Below are positions 11,639 through 22,014 of a DNA stretch of 64,000 nucleotides, piece after piece. This DNA comes from Thozetella sp. PMI_491 (Eukaryota > Ascomycota > Sordariomycetes > Chaetosphaeriales > Chaetosphaeriaceae), in the NCBI GenBank assembly GCA_021432635.1, contig MU270074.1, forward strand, positions 124,001 to 188,000, written 5' to 3'. Position numbers and translations under genes: made by a program. The notes below the pieces were generated by a model that was not told the origin of the DNA, made no database searches, and worked only from the letters and a program-made list of their open reading frames with translations. Position 1 is the first letter of the stretch. Each line of letters opens with the position of its first letter.

Positions 11639-11656
11639 AAAAAAAAAAAAAAAAAA
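11639..11656. repeat. poly-A/T homopolymer, 18 nt
   Basis: Eighteen consecutive A on the plus strand, in the intergenic region between SYM1 and the GH92 gene. It is a simple homopolymer with no adjoining retroelement sequence or target-site duplication that I can see. Confidence 0.95.
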
Positions 11657-12145
11657 GCCACAGAGGACAACAGACGCTCGAGACATAAAGCAGAGCGTGG
11701 ATGACAGGGAGATGGCCCCCGTCAGCCTCAGCCGCCGCCGCCCTAGGACCGGGGCCGCTGCGAGGTGGACCTAAGCCCAATTTCGCAATTCCGCCCAAGC
11801 CAGGTCGGCGTGGGGTGTTGAGCGTGGGGAAGAGAGCGCCTTCGCCGATCGTCTGACCTCCAGAGCCTGCTCCTGGTAAAGGTCCGGCATGGCCTAGGAT
11901 GAGCGTCCCGATGGAATGGAAACGTGAGAGACGCGAAATCTGGAGAAAAAGAAAATACCGATATAAACGGACGAGACAGGAGGAAAAGAAGAGGAAGGCG
12001 ACAGGTAAAGATATGACAAGTGGCCTAGGCAAGAGAGATGACTGACGTATATTTTTTTTTTAAGAAAAGACTAACTAAATAATGTACAATGTAGCTTTCT
12101 ATTAAGCCAATGGCGATAGCTACGGGCTCCGGCATGCAGCCCGGT

Positions 12146-14704
12146 CTACGGTGATGCTCGCGTGTCGCTCATCTCAAACTCGATCGTCTCAGCGCCAACG
12201 ATGTCAGCGTGCTTCAGTTCGCTGCCCTCAATGCGGCGCCCGTCTACGATGACACCCCGTACGTACGGCTTATGCGCGGCCCCCGGAGCGCGGATAACCA
12301 GGGTCCTCTCGGCGCCACCATCGGCATCCGCCCGGCCGCCGGTCGCCGCACCGGCCGGCAGTCGGAGCGTCACGGTGTCGAAGAAGGGGGACCCGACCAC
12401 ATAGGAGTCTCCGGCCGGGTTCACCGGGTAGAAGCCTAGGGCGCTAAAGACATACCAGGCGCTCATCTGACCGAGGTCTTCGTTGCCGCTCAAGCCGGCG
12501 CTGGTCGCATTGTAGTCGGCCCAGGCAATGGCCCGCACCCGCTCGGCCGCGCTGTCTGGGTCGCCGATGGCGGCGTACAGGTACGGCACGTGGTGCGCCG
12601 GCTCGTTGCTGTGCAGGTTATGGCCGCCATCAAAATGCGCGTCCAGCTTTGCCTTCATGCCGGCGCGGCCGCCCGTGAACAGGGCGGCGAGCCCGTCGAC
12701 GTCGTGCATGACATCGAACGTGTACACCCAGTCGTCGCCCTCGGTCCAGCCCCACGCGCGGTCCGCGAAGCTGCCGTTGGCGTTACGCGCCTGCATGAAT
12801 TGCGTGTCCGCGTTCCACAGGGTCCGGTAGTTCCCGCTGCGGTTGAATAGCTCTTCCGCCGTTGCGAGGTCGCCGGCATGTGTCGCGACCACGGCCGCGG
12901 CGTAGTCCTCGAAGGCGTAGTCGAGCGTCCGGCTGGCCGACTCGGACCATCCGTCGTTTGCAACCCAGCCCCGGGTCAGGTACGAAGTGAGCCCGGCTCG
13001 CGCCTCGTATGGTGTGCCGGGCTCGCGGTCGTAGTAGAGCAGCTTGGTGTCCTGGTCGGGCGGAACGTATGCGTCCTTCCGCACGGCCGCCCAGGCCGTC
13101 TGCACATCGAAGTCACGGAAGCCCCGCGCGAGCGCGTTGGCGAGCACGACGTCGGCGTTGGTTCCGACCATGATATTGGTCTCCTTGAGGTTTGCCCACA
13201 TGGGGAGCCGGCCCGACCACTCAAAGATGCGCAGCAAGGACCGCATCATACTGCTGACACGCTCGGGCGCGAGCAGGGCCAGCAGGGAGTGTTCCGCCCG
13301 GTAGGTATCCCAGATAGACCACGACTGGTAATACGAGTCACTGGCCTCGTGTACGCTGTCCGTATAGCCGCTGTAGAACCGCCGCAGGCCACCCTCGCGC
13401 TCGGTTCTCGGCTCGGAGAAGTCACTGGGGTACTGGAGCGAGTGGAAAAGGCCCGTGTAGAAGATGGTGCGTGGGTCATGATCCGCGTCGGTTTCATTGC
13501 CGCCCTCGACTGTCACACGGCCGAGCTTCTCGAGCCATGCAGACTTGGTGGCCTCAACCGTGGCCTCAAACACCTGACCGTCCGGAATCTCTACATCGAG
13601 ATTACGCCGCGCCTGCTCGACGCTGATGAAGGAGACGCCTGTCCGCACCTCAACGCGGGCGGTATCGCTGTGGAACGTCGCGTAGGCGCCTAGGTCCTCG
13701 CCCTCGCCGCTCGTCGCGCCGTCTTGGGTGGCATTACCGTGGCTCACGCCAAACGTCTGAAATGGCTCCGAGAAGCGCGAGACGAAGTAGCCTCGGAACG
13801 AATCCGGCCGGTCCGGGCCCAGCAGGTAGTCTTGAAGCTGTGGGTTGCTCCCGGAGATCTCGCGCCTCGCAGGATCGATGGCCACATGCCCTGTCCAGTT
13901 GGCCCGCGTTGCTTGGATGAACACATAGGGTTCTTGCATATCTCCACCCGCGCCGCCGTTCTCCACATAGTCGAGCCGTAGATGCCCAACGTGCGCGGAG
14001 GCGCTCATCGCGACCTGGATCCCACGGGCGTAGGAGCATTCCCCCTGGGCTGGGGCGCAGGTGCTTTGGTTCCCTCGGTTGCGGATGACTTGCTGAAGCG
14101 GCAGGTCCAAACCCCCCTCACCCCTTCGCGTGCGGCCGTTCGCGCCCTTTCGGACATCATTGGGCACGCCGCCTGCCCCGCCCGGCACCGGCCCGCTCCC
14201 CGCCGCAGTCTCGGTTAGGCCCCAGTCGGTGGCACCGGTCGGGGCGGCATCGAGCATCACTTCGTACACGTAGGCGGTGCTGCGCTCGTCGGCTTTGCAG
14301 AACGCGAGGCCGCGGTCCTCGAACCGAGGCCGGACGGGGCCCACACCCGGCGCTAAGATGACCTGACCTAGCTCACCCATCCATATGGCGGGCTGGTGGG
14401 TGGCCTGGAAGCCGTGGATCCGGGGGTCCCGGTCCGAGTACGGCACCTGCGAGATGAAGTTCTCGCGTGTCTGTGGTGTCCAGCGTGTCATGCCGAAAGG
14501 GGGCGACACGGAGGGGATCATACCGCCGTTATCATTAGGGTCGTAGCCTAGGGTACCGATCTTGGGGTTGACGAACTGAAGAACGCCTGCATCGGCGTGG
14601 TAAGGAGGGTTGCTCCTCGAGGAGGCGTGCCGCGGGCGAGCGTGTGCCGCCGGAGCGAGCGCGAGACTGACCAAGAGGCCGGCAAGGATGAGTGAGATCA
14701 TCAT
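12146..14704 (-). CDS. secreted GH92 family alpha-mannosidase
   Basis: Glycoside hydrolase family 92 enzymes are calcium-dependent exo-alpha-mannosidases, mostly alpha-1,2, that trim mannose from N-glycans and mannoproteins. The gene is a single exon of 852 aa. Residues 1-22 form a clear signal peptide (hydrophobic core followed by AHA). The mature N-terminus contains the family start FVNPKIGT with GGMIPSVSPPFGMTRW. The C-terminal half carries the barrel landmarks, including SIWDTYRAEHSLL, a MWANLKETNIMVG block and the GNEDLGQMSAWYVFSALGFYP signature, which holds family acidic catalytic or calcium-binding residues. There is no GPI or retention signal, so I infer secretion. The start is the first of two tandem ATG codons. 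Its 3' side faces the assembly gap and its upstream neighbour is UAP1 on the same strand. Confidence 0.95.
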   Translation of the reverse strand: MMISLILAGLLVSLALAPAAHARPRHASSRSNPPYHADAGVLQFVNPKIGTLGYDPNDNGGMIPSVSPPFGMTRWTPQTRENFISQVPYSDRDPRIHGFQATHQPAIWMGELGQVILAPGVGPVRPRFEDRGLAFCKADERSTAYVYEVMLDAAPTGATDWGLTETAAGSGPVPGGAGGVPNDVRKGANGRTRRGEGGLDLPLQQVIRNRGNQSTCAPAQGECSYARGIQVAMSASAHVGHLRLDYVENGGAGGDMQEPYVFIQATRANWTGHVAIDPARREISGSNPQLQDYLLGPDRPDSFRGYFVSRFSEPFQTFGVSHGNATQDGATSGEGEDLGAYATFHSDTARVEVRTGVSFISVEQARRNLDVEIPDGQVFEATVEATKSAWLEKLGRVTVEGGNETDADHDPRTIFYTGLFHSLQYPSDFSEPRTEREGGLRRFYSGYTDSVHEASDSYYQSWSIWDTYRAEHSLLALLAPERVSSMMRSLLRIFEWSGRLPMWANLKETNIMVGTNADVVLANALARGFRDFDVQTAWAAVRKDAYVPPDQDTKLLYYDREPGTPYEARAGLTSYLTRGWVANDGWSESASRTLDYAFEDYAAAVVATHAGDLATAEELFNRSGNYRTLWNADTQFMQARNANGSFADRAWGWTEGDDWVYTFDVMHDVDGLAALFTGGRAGMKAKLDAHFDGGHNLHSNEPAHHVPYLYAAIGDPDSAAERVRAIAWADYNATSAGLSGNEDLGQMSAWYVFSALGFYPVNPAGDSYVVGSPFFDTVTLRLPAGAATGGRADADGGAERTLVIRAPGAAHKPYVRGVIVDGRRIEGSELKHADIVGAETIEFEMSDTRASP

Positions 14705-15425
14705 GCGCCGTGGCTAGGAAGAGCGTGCCGCGCTGAGGTGTATCTCGTGCAAGCTCTGAGGCGGATGCAAGTGTTGAAAGAAAGGGTTGGTGTCTCTCCT
14801 GGCCGGCGCCGGGGATAAGAAAAAATCGAGGATGGAGAGCTTTCTCCGAGAGGAGAGAGCCCTGATGTCGTCAACTGCAACCCAAGGTCCCCCGCCCCGT
14901 CAACCGAGTCCTGCAACTTTTATTTGGCATGCAGGTTAGGTCTGGCGCTTTAAAACGAGCAGCAAGTGTGTAGGAAACCCGTCATTACCTAATTGGGACG
15001 CTGACGATGCTTAAGTGGATGGATGGAGGCCGATCTCTGCGGGGTAGAAGAACACGGTGCCTGACCGCCTGCCGGTCAACGCTCCGATTCCCAGCACGGC
15101 GGAGGGTTACACCATCTATAGCTAGGCAAGCCCAAGCAGGGGGAAGCTTCTTTACGGGCAGCACACTTTGGAAGATGGGATGAGCCTGTCTTCTCGTACG
15201 GCTGTGCACGGATATTTTGGAACGCGATGAGTAGGGTGAGAATGCATTTTGATCTATTACTCCATTTTGGTAGCTTGGTTGAGATATATATACCCGAGTC
15301 TCATCCGAGACAGCGGCTGCCTGCGTGCAACCTGTGTAGCCCAAAGCCGTAGTACCGTGTCACTTGAACGCCATCCCATATGCCGCGGTGAGACCCGCCG
15401 GCTCCTTGTCCCGACGCTGGCGCGT
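14705..15425. other. intergenic, GH92 promoter and UAP1 3' flank
   Basis: This 721 bp stretch lies upstream of the GH92 gene and downstream of UAP1, both on the minus strand. It contains short TA-rich runs near 15280 but no coding-like frame and no recognisable repeat. One long frame enters it from UAP1, but only by reading through the UAP1 intron. Confidence 0.5.
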
Positions 15426-17001
15426 CTACTCGAGCTCGAGAACGGCCGGCGCCGTAACAGTCTTGCCCTTGAAGTTCTCGAGGCCCTCGCCTCCCTGTGG
15501 TCTGGTCAGCAGCACGTTCGTGGATGTGGGACTCGAAGACGGTTGGAAAAAAACTTACGTAGCTGATCAGCGGACTGACTTCAATGCCGGCCTCGGGATC
15601 CTCGCTGACGACGGTGGCGCCGGCGGCCTCGACCCAGCGCCTACCCTGGCCCATGATGTCACGCTTGGACGTGTCGGGGTCGTCCTCGCCGGTGCCGCGG
15701 GCGTTCTTGAGGGGGCTGAACTCGTCCTCGCGGCGCACCTCGAGGCAGGCGAACTTGGACAGCTCGAGCATGGGGAACACGTCGAAGACGAACTGCTCGA
15801 GCTTGATGCCGTTAGGCTTCTCGGGTTTGACGGTGGCGCCTGACTCGAGGTCGGCGTAGGGGATCTTCTTGCGGGCGACATGGTGGGGCAGCGTCTTGGC
15901 CCACTTCGGGATGGTCTCGAGGAAGCGGGAGCTGTAGTAGTGGTTGACGATGTTGGCAGCGCGGAACTTGAGAACGCCAGGTTGCTTGGGGTCCTGGGCC
16001 TCGGCCGTGGCCTTGTCGATCTCGCTGTACTCAACCACGTCTGGGCGACCGTTCTTGAGCAAGATCAGACCGACCGACTCGGTGGCGTTGCGCTTGCGCA
16101 CGACCTTGGTCGCGATGTCGACGTCCTTGGCGGCGCTGAAGCCAATGAAGACAGGGTCGGCCACCTTGCCGAGGCAGTTGTCGACGCAGTAGGCGTGAAT
16201 GTGCTCGATGCCGCGCTTCTTGATGTCGGCGAGCACCGACGACGTGACCAGGGCGTTGTAGATACCGCCATTTCCGTCGGGCGCCACGGCTACCTTGCCC
16301 TTGGCCTCGAGCAGGATCTGGCCGTCGTTAGAGATGCAGGGCAACACGCCCTGCTCAAAGATGACGACGTTCTCGGGTAAGAGGCCAAAGTAGTTATTGT
16401 CCTTGAAGAAGGTCTCGGTCGGCCCGCGGGTCGGCCCCGACGTCATGACGTACCAGGGCACCGTGACCTTTTCGACGCCGGCCTTCTTAGCGGCTAAGAG
16501 TTCGACCTTGCGGATGCGCTCGGCCTGGATCTGGAAGAGGGACTTGTGGGAGGGCAGGTCGATGTCGTAGCAGCCCTTGGGCGCGGAGCTTCCAAGCCGC
16601 GTGCCCTGACCGCCTGCCATCAGCACGACGCCGACCTTGTTCTTGCCGATTAGATCCAGGCCGCTCTGGTACCACGCCTCGAGGTCTGCCGGCGCCGAGT
16701 CGAGGATGCTGGCCGTGGCCGAGTCGGGTAGCGGCTCGAGGGCGGCCTCCTTAGCACTAGCGTCCGTCGGGGGCGGGTGAAGAGCTTTCTGGGCGATCTC
16801 GTTGATGTAGTCGGGGTCGAAGAGGGAGAGCTGTGTGAACAGGGCGGCCTTCTCGGAGGTGGACAGCGAGTCGTAGAAGGTGAAGACATGGCCCTGCTTG
16901 GCCGCCTCATACTTGGCACGGAGCGCAGCGAGCGCCTCGGCGCTGGGCTCCTGGGCGGCGGGAGCGCCTCCGAGGTGAAGTATCTCCTTGACCTTGTCCA
17001 T
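15426..17001 (-). CDS. UAP1: UDP-N-acetylglucosamine pyrophosphorylase
   Basis: Catalyses UTP plus N-acetylglucosamine-1-phosphate to UDP-GlcNAc and pyrophosphate, the last cytosolic step toward chitin, N-glycan and GPI precursors. Exons on the minus strand are 17001-15559 and 15494-15426 with a 64-nt intron. They give 503 aa, which matches the family. Residues 130-137 (GGQGTRLG) form the nucleotide-binding loop, followed by the PKG motif. Further landmarks are the PDGNGG segment and [11 protein letters not shown]. The second exon supplies the end, [16 protein letters not shown] followed by six more residues, replacing the nonsense read-through of the unspliced frame. I start at MDKVKE rather than at an in-frame ATG 67 codons upstream because the extension is Pro/Ser-rich and unlike the family. 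It shares a promoter region with the divergent DNA glycosylase gene. Confidence 0.97.
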
Positions 17002-17852
17002 TGGGTCCGTAGCGAAGCGGGGGAACGATGTAGAGAGAGTCGGTGACGTGGTCGAGCGATAGACCGCGAGTTGGCGGGGCAAGAGGCGGGGCTGAAACGG
17101 AGAATCGGAGAGAGGCAGGAGCGATGGAGGCTCGTCTCGACACACGAGTTCTGGAGGGAACGGAGCTGGAGAGCTGGATAAGCAAAGCACGACACGGGCC
17201 AAGCTGAATTGCGGCGGGTAGAGGAGGCTTTCTTATGAGACGGGCGGCCAATGCAATTGAGTGCTGATCTCTTTCTCCCTCTACCTTGAACACGAGCTTG
17301 GGTGCCCCGCCAACTCGCCACGCATAAAGAGCCACCCCCTGACAGCTCTGACGTAGTGGGCGGCAGCGGCCTCCTATTGGCTGCAGGGGCTAGCTCCCTC
17401 GTGTTTGAATTCCCGGCACCCACTGGAGAGAGATGAAGCCTGCAATATATACGGAGCAGAGGCCCGGGAGCTGCCGGCCGATGCCTATATTTGGCACACA
17501 GATTCTACCGCCCCGAAATCCCTCCATCGTCGTCGAGACCGATGGTGTGCTAGCAGCTCGCGAGCTGCCAAGTCTCTCAGCTCGCCGGGGTGGCTCTGAA
17601 ATGCTTCCAGCTCCCGGCGCCCAGTTCAGCCCCAGCAGAATTGCTCTGCCTGTAGTGCCTGCGGTACCTGCAGTGCCTGCAGTGCCTGCCTAGCTCTCTG
17701 GTGGCTTTTGCCGCCCGCTTCTGGCCCGTTCGAGCTCCTTCCACGCCTCAAGAAGCTCGCCTCATGATTGTGCGATGAGAAATACGGCTCGGGTTTCTCC
17801 CCAACTTCGTTTCTCTCGTTTCTTTGCTCGTGTTCGAGGCCCATCAGATAGT
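17002..17852. promoter_or_regulatory. divergent promoter region, UAP1 / DNA glycosylase
   Basis: This 851 bp region separates two divergently read genes. CCAAT boxes occur at 17248-17252 (plus orientation) and 17376-17380 (minus orientation, ATTGG), placed upstream of UAP1 as expected for a CCAAT-binding complex. A small 9-bp tandem repeat sits at about 17645-17692, nearer the glycosylase. The functional reading is inferred from layout and motif matches only. Confidence 0.45.
17645..17692. repeat. 9-bp tandem repeat, CTGCAGTGC-type
   Basis: Four to five imperfect head-to-tail copies of a 9-bp unit close to CTGCAGTGC; one copy reads CTGCGGTAC. The array lies about 160-210 bp upstream of the DNA glycosylase start at 17853. 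It could be a variable minisatellite or merely low-complexity promoter sequence. Confidence 0.8.
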
Positions 17853-18854
17853 ATGCCCGAGACAGGAGCCACGGACAATGCCGAGGAGCGCCCTCCCCCG
17901 AGCTTCGAGGGCCGCTTAAAGCTCCAAGACTTCATGTTCCAAGCGGCCGAGAGCGAGTCGCCCGCCCGCCGCCGCAGCCCGCGCTTGTCCGTGCCAGCGG
18001 GTGGAGCGTCCCCGTCGCCCGTCCGACCCGCATCCGCGAACCCCAAGCCGCCGTCCAGGGGTGCATCGCCTTTGAAGCGCAAGAGCGCCGCACGCGACGT
18101 CGTGCGGTCTTCGAGCTCGACGCCAGCGTCGCCGCCCGCGAAGAAGCGTCGGCCGAAGCCCAGCGGCTACGCGCCGCCCTCGACCTATGCCCACCTCCCG
18201 CTCCTGCCCGATGCCGTCGCGCCCAACCTGCTCGTCTTTTTGGTCGGTCTCAACCCTGGTATCGAGACGGCCCGCAGCGGCCACTCGTACGCGCACCCGA
18301 CGAACTTGTTCTGGCGGCTGCTGCACTCATCCGGAATGACGCCGCACTTCGTTCCGGCGGTGGAGGACCGCACGCTCCCCAAGCGCTTCTCTCTTGGACT
18401 CACCAATATCGTATCCCGGCCGAGCCGCAACGGGGCCGAGCTGAGCAAGGCCGAGATGGACGAGGGCGTGGGCATCCTGGAGGAAAAGGCGCGGCGCTGG
18501 CGGCCCGAGGTTATGTGCATCGTGGGCAAGAGCATTTGGGAGAGCATATGGCGAGTGCGTCATGGCCGCGGGATCAGGGCCGCCGAGTTCAAGTACGGCT
18601 GGCAGGACGCGGCCGAGAATATGGGCGTGGTTGGGCTCGAGGGCCACAGGGACGAGGAGCGTGAGGAGGAGGTCGACTACGGCGACGGCGGCCCGTGGGC
18701 AGGCGCCCGGGTCTTTGTCGCGACCAGCACCAGTGGGCTGGCGGCTACCCTCAAGCCGGCCGAGAAGGAGAAGATCTGGCGCGAGCTCGGCGAGTGGGTG
18801 GAGACGAGGAGGAAGGAGAGGGAGGCCGCGGCAAAATATAAGACCGATCCTTGA
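17853..18854 (+). CDS. G/T- and U-mismatch-specific DNA glycosylase (TDG/Mug family)
   Basis: Uracil-DNA-glycosylase superfamily member of the Mug/TDG branch, which removes T or U mispaired with G and starts base excision repair in the nucleus. From the chosen start it is 333 aa; an in-frame ATG at 17775 would add 26 residues. The N-terminal 100 residues are basic, Ser/Pro-rich and look disordered, with KKRRPK as a likely nuclear signal. The catalytic core follows: GLNPG at residues 132-136 is motif 1, and HPTNLFWRLLHSSG is typical of the branch. The block NIVSRPSRNGAELS and a C-terminal VATSTSGLAA segment match motif 2, analogous to the S-S-x-R loop of human TDG. It ends 448 bp from the convergent Gly-rich gene. 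Confidence 0.93.
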   Translation: MPETGATDNAEERPPPSFEGRLKLQDFMFQAAESESPARRRSPRLSVPAGGASPSPVRPASANPKPPSRGASPLKRKSAARDVVRSSSSTPASPPAKKRRPKPSGYAPPSTYAHLPLLPDAVAPNLLVFLVGLNPGIETARSGHSYAHPTNLFWRLLHSSGMTPHFVPAVEDRTLPKRFSLGLTNIVSRPSRNGAELSKAEMDEGVGILEEKARRWRPEVMCIVGKSIWESIWRVRHGRGIRAAEFKYGWQDAAENMGVVGLEGHRDEEREEEVDYGDGGPWAGARVFVATSTSGLAATLKPAEKEKIWRELGEWVETRRKEREAAAKYKTDP

Positions 18855-19302
18855 ATCAGAACTCGCGCCGTAGACGCTTATACATAGACATGTTCCCGTC
18901 ATGATACCCCCCGGCGAGATTAGTATGATCAGGACTGCATTTGCATCTTGTCTACTGCCTGCGAGGGGGCCAATAATGCATCTTTTCCCAATACGGGTAT
19001 ATAACTCTTCATGTAATCTGTACAAACAATGCGTGCAAGAGAATTAATGTGTAAGTGGAGCCGACCGCCATGCACAGGCGGGAACTTTCGTCCCTCTGTC
19101 CAAGCTAGACGCCGTGATGAAGCAGATTTTGGTATCGTCATGTAGCCAAACGCCGAAAATCCCAGATCAGACCGCCGCCGTTCCCTAGGCCCTTACCTGG
19201 ACCGTTTGTGTCATGCAGTCTTCTCGTCGTAACCCCTTCCATAGGCGCGTTGCGCCTGCCCCCGCCTCAGTTCTCCTCTCTCCATTCACAGGCATCTTTT
19301 TC
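18855..19302. other. convergent intergenic region
   Basis: This is the 3' flank shared by the DNA glycosylase and the Gly/Ser-rich protein gene. No coding-like frame, no clear poly(A) hexamer and no repeat is visible. Confidence 0.5.
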
Positions 19303-20416
19303 TTAAGCCACAAACACCATGACGCAAATGGTCGCGACCATGGGCCAGAGGCCGGCTGTCTCGAGAAGGGAGCGCAGGCCGCCGGCGGCGCTGTCGTCGC
19401 CGGTGTCGTCGTCGTCGGTCCCCCCAGCGGCGGTGGTGCCGTTTGGCAGCGACCCGTTGACCAGGATCGTGCTCGTGCCGTTGACGTCGGCGACGGTGAC
19501 GAGGCTCTGGTTGAGCGCCGAGTAGGATCCGTTTCCGATCAAGTCGTTCATGTAGGTCGTGTCGGTGTTGTTGTCACAGCCGCACTCCTCTGTCTCGTCG
19601 CAGCCACATAGGACCGGCTTGGTCTCGTTCATGTTGTTGGAGCGGTTGTGGTAGCTGTACGGGGTGGTGTGATAGAAGTAGACCGGGTGGTACCACAGGC
19701 CGGGCCAGAAGGCTAGGCCGACGCCGGCGCCGAGCGCGAAGGGGGCGAGGCCGGACGGCGAGGGTCCGCGCGCGGCGTAGGGCTGCGCTGAACCGCCACC
19801 ATAGTAGCGTCCGCCGCCGTACGCCGGAGCGGGTCCGCTGCCGGCGCTCGTCTTACCGCCGGTCGAAGAGCCGGACGATGTGCGTCCGCCGCTATAAGAT
19901 CTGTTAGCTTTAAATCATTCTTAGAGTGCGGCCACCAGAAAGCCATACGAGCTCGTGCTCCCGCTCCCGGTTCCGGTCCGCCCACCGGAACTGGTGCTTC
20001 CTCCGCCAGAACTGGTGCTTCCTCCACCAGAAGAGCTTCCTCCGCCAGAAGTGCCACCGCTATACAACAGCGAAGATCAGGTTAGCTATGCCCATGACAA
20101 TGGACCATCCAGCTAGCTGCTAACTAAATTCTTTGTGCTATAGCTGGCGCGGGGCCTACACGGAAAAGGAAAAAAAGGCAATCGTTTTGTGATCAAGAAG
20201 AGTTCAGACTTACCCTGAGGAGCCGCCTCCGCTACTTCCTCCACCACGGCCTCCACCGCCGCCTCCGCCTCGGCGCTTCCAGAGGTCTGAATATGGCGTT
20301 TCTGCCCGCTCGGAGTGTTGCTGGGGTTCGTGCCGCACGACGCCGCCGGGGGCGACGGCGCTGGCCAGGGCGCTGGGGCCCAGGGCCGACAATAGCAAGG
20401 CGAAAGACAACTTCAT
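19303..20416 (-). CDS. secreted Gly/Ser-rich GPI-type protein (DUF7732-like)
   Basis: Exons on the minus strand are 20416-20214, 20059-19949 and 19891-19303, giving 300 aa. Residues 1-20 form a signal peptide (MKLSFALLLSALGPSALASA). A long Gly/Ser-rich low-complexity section follows, built of GGGS, GGSTSS and SGGRT units and split by both introns. The C-terminal module has a WYHPVYFYH block, an NRSNN stretch, a cysteine motif CGCDETEECGCDN and the conserved block NGSYSALN then TVADVNGTST. I associate this with the fungal DUF7732 family of cell-surface proteins. The last 20 residues are hydrophobic with small residues before them, consistent with a GPI addition signal. Several N-x-S/T sites are present. 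Intron 1 (154 nt) and intron 2 (57 nt, starting GTATGG) were placed by frame and a GCTAAC branch point. The function is unknown; a cell-wall or surface role is inferred. Confidence 0.85.
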
Positions 20417-21618
20417 AGTATGGCGGTCGCGATGGTATTGACGAGTGAGAGCTGGATCAGAGAACTAGGCGCAATAGATACCCAAGTGCAGGATATCAGT
20501 GCTGGATGTGTGTGGTTGAGTGTAGTTGATAAACCTTCGCGCACGTTTGAAACACAGGGCCGGGGTCACGGTGTCGCGCAAGGGGGGACGGTCGGGCAGC
20601 ATATTTGTATATGGGGCCGGGGGGCGAGAGAATAAAGGAAGCTACCAGCCCGATTGCCTCGTGGAAGGATCTGAGCCACTGCCAAGACGGCCCATCTGGT
20701 ATAGCGGCGGGAAACGGTGTATCCAATGCCCGCGTGGGGTCGACAGAACAACGGAAGAACCGAGCAAGGTCTGACAGATACAAAAAGTCTACCTTGTGAT
20801 GGACCAACATGGCGGAAGACCTGCGCCATGCTGGCTAGCTGCTGGTCGATGATGAAGCTTTGCTTGCCCTGCGTCATTGCCGCTGCTGGGATCAGAGATG
20901 GCGTCTGCCCCACCAGGTTAAGATCGTCGCCGTTTGCAGTCCCTCAGGTGATACGGTGTGCCACCTCGAGGAGCCTCCCTCAAAATTATGACGTCCCAAA
21001 AACGCTCAGAACCTTAACGCTTAACCTTGTTCTGAGCTCAGGCAAAAATATGCCTGGTTTGCCAAGGCAGCACGGCAAGGAGACCACCGACCGCAAGGAC
21101 GACGTGCACTTGTAACAGTAAGGCATCTTCGCTCGGACTTGTGCAGTCCTAAGGAAGCCCTGTCCGCGGCGCGCTTTCTTCACCGGACTTTCCGAACTAC
21201 TGTAGTTTGCTAGAGCGTATTCCGCTTGCGGGCACATTCCCCCGATACGCCGTGGCGGCCTCTACCCGCCCCCCCATCAGCGTCACATTTGGCATCAAGT
21301 TCCCCCAGAAGCACACACCCCGGGGCTGTGCACTACTTTAGACCCGACTGATCGGAAACCAGCCACTCAACTCGCCCCCGCGTCGATTAACCTAACCACC
21401 CGCCGACCCCAACTTCTCAAGCAGCTGCCCTATTAGTGTGACCGGCAGCCTAAGGGTCTGCCTGGCAGATGATACTTCCGTTTTCGTGTAGCTCAACCAG
21501 CCAATATTTGTCAAAAGACTAGGTACGCCGGACCACCCTCCAGGCAATCGGGAGACTTCTTGTGGAGATCTAAGCGGCCGCTCTGCTGTGGCAACCCAAC
21601 CGGGCCACCAACTCAGCC
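20417..21618. promoter_or_regulatory. divergent promoter region, no gene recognised
   Basis: This 1.2 kb region lies between the Gly/Ser-rich gene (minus) and the ANCHR-like gene (plus). The frames inside it are short and uneven in composition. I see no motif I would defend beyond its being the shared upstream region. Confidence 0.4.
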
Positions 21619-21977
21619 ATGCCAGAAGACCATGCGAGCCACGACCGGAGCCTCCTGGACAGGCTAAACGCTCTGAAGCCCACGAATGTGGTGCTTGGGA
21701 AGGGCGAAAAGTAAATTCCGCCATCGTCTGCGCCCGATCGCCCCCGGCCGCTGACTAGAACCTCTCTACAGCCCCTTGGCATCCGGAGGCCTGCCTGGTG
21801 CATCAACGGGAGAATTACCGGAGCCACTCTCTCGAGAGGATGCTCTCTCCGCACGGCTTCGGACCCTGCGAAACCGGCCGGGGAGCGGCGGGCCACAGAG
21901 CGTGCCGGCACCCGACTCCGTGGGCAGCCCGCTAAACCTGCAGTCAGGGGCACAGCCACCGCGCGGTCCTGTCGCTG

Positions 21978-22014
<37 letters not shown>

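Larger units (their letters stand above)
10985..12145. other. intergenic region containing an assembly gap
   Basis: This stretch holds the SYM1 promoter and the 3' flank of the GH92 gene. It includes the N run at 11139-11313, followed directly by 16 G, and an 18-nt poly-A run at 11639-11656. Frames that run through the N run are artefacts. I see no gene. Confidence 0.7.

Noticed and set aside
12878-13693. 271-codon plus-strand frame inside the GH92 gene
   Set aside because: It is antisense to a confidently identified GH92 mannosidase; its sequence is a codon-bias shadow.
15301-15558. C-terminal extension of the UAP1 frame past ISY
   Set aside because: A GTAAGT donor follows immediately and the family C-terminus is found after a 64-nt intron, so the extension is intron and out-of-frame sequence.
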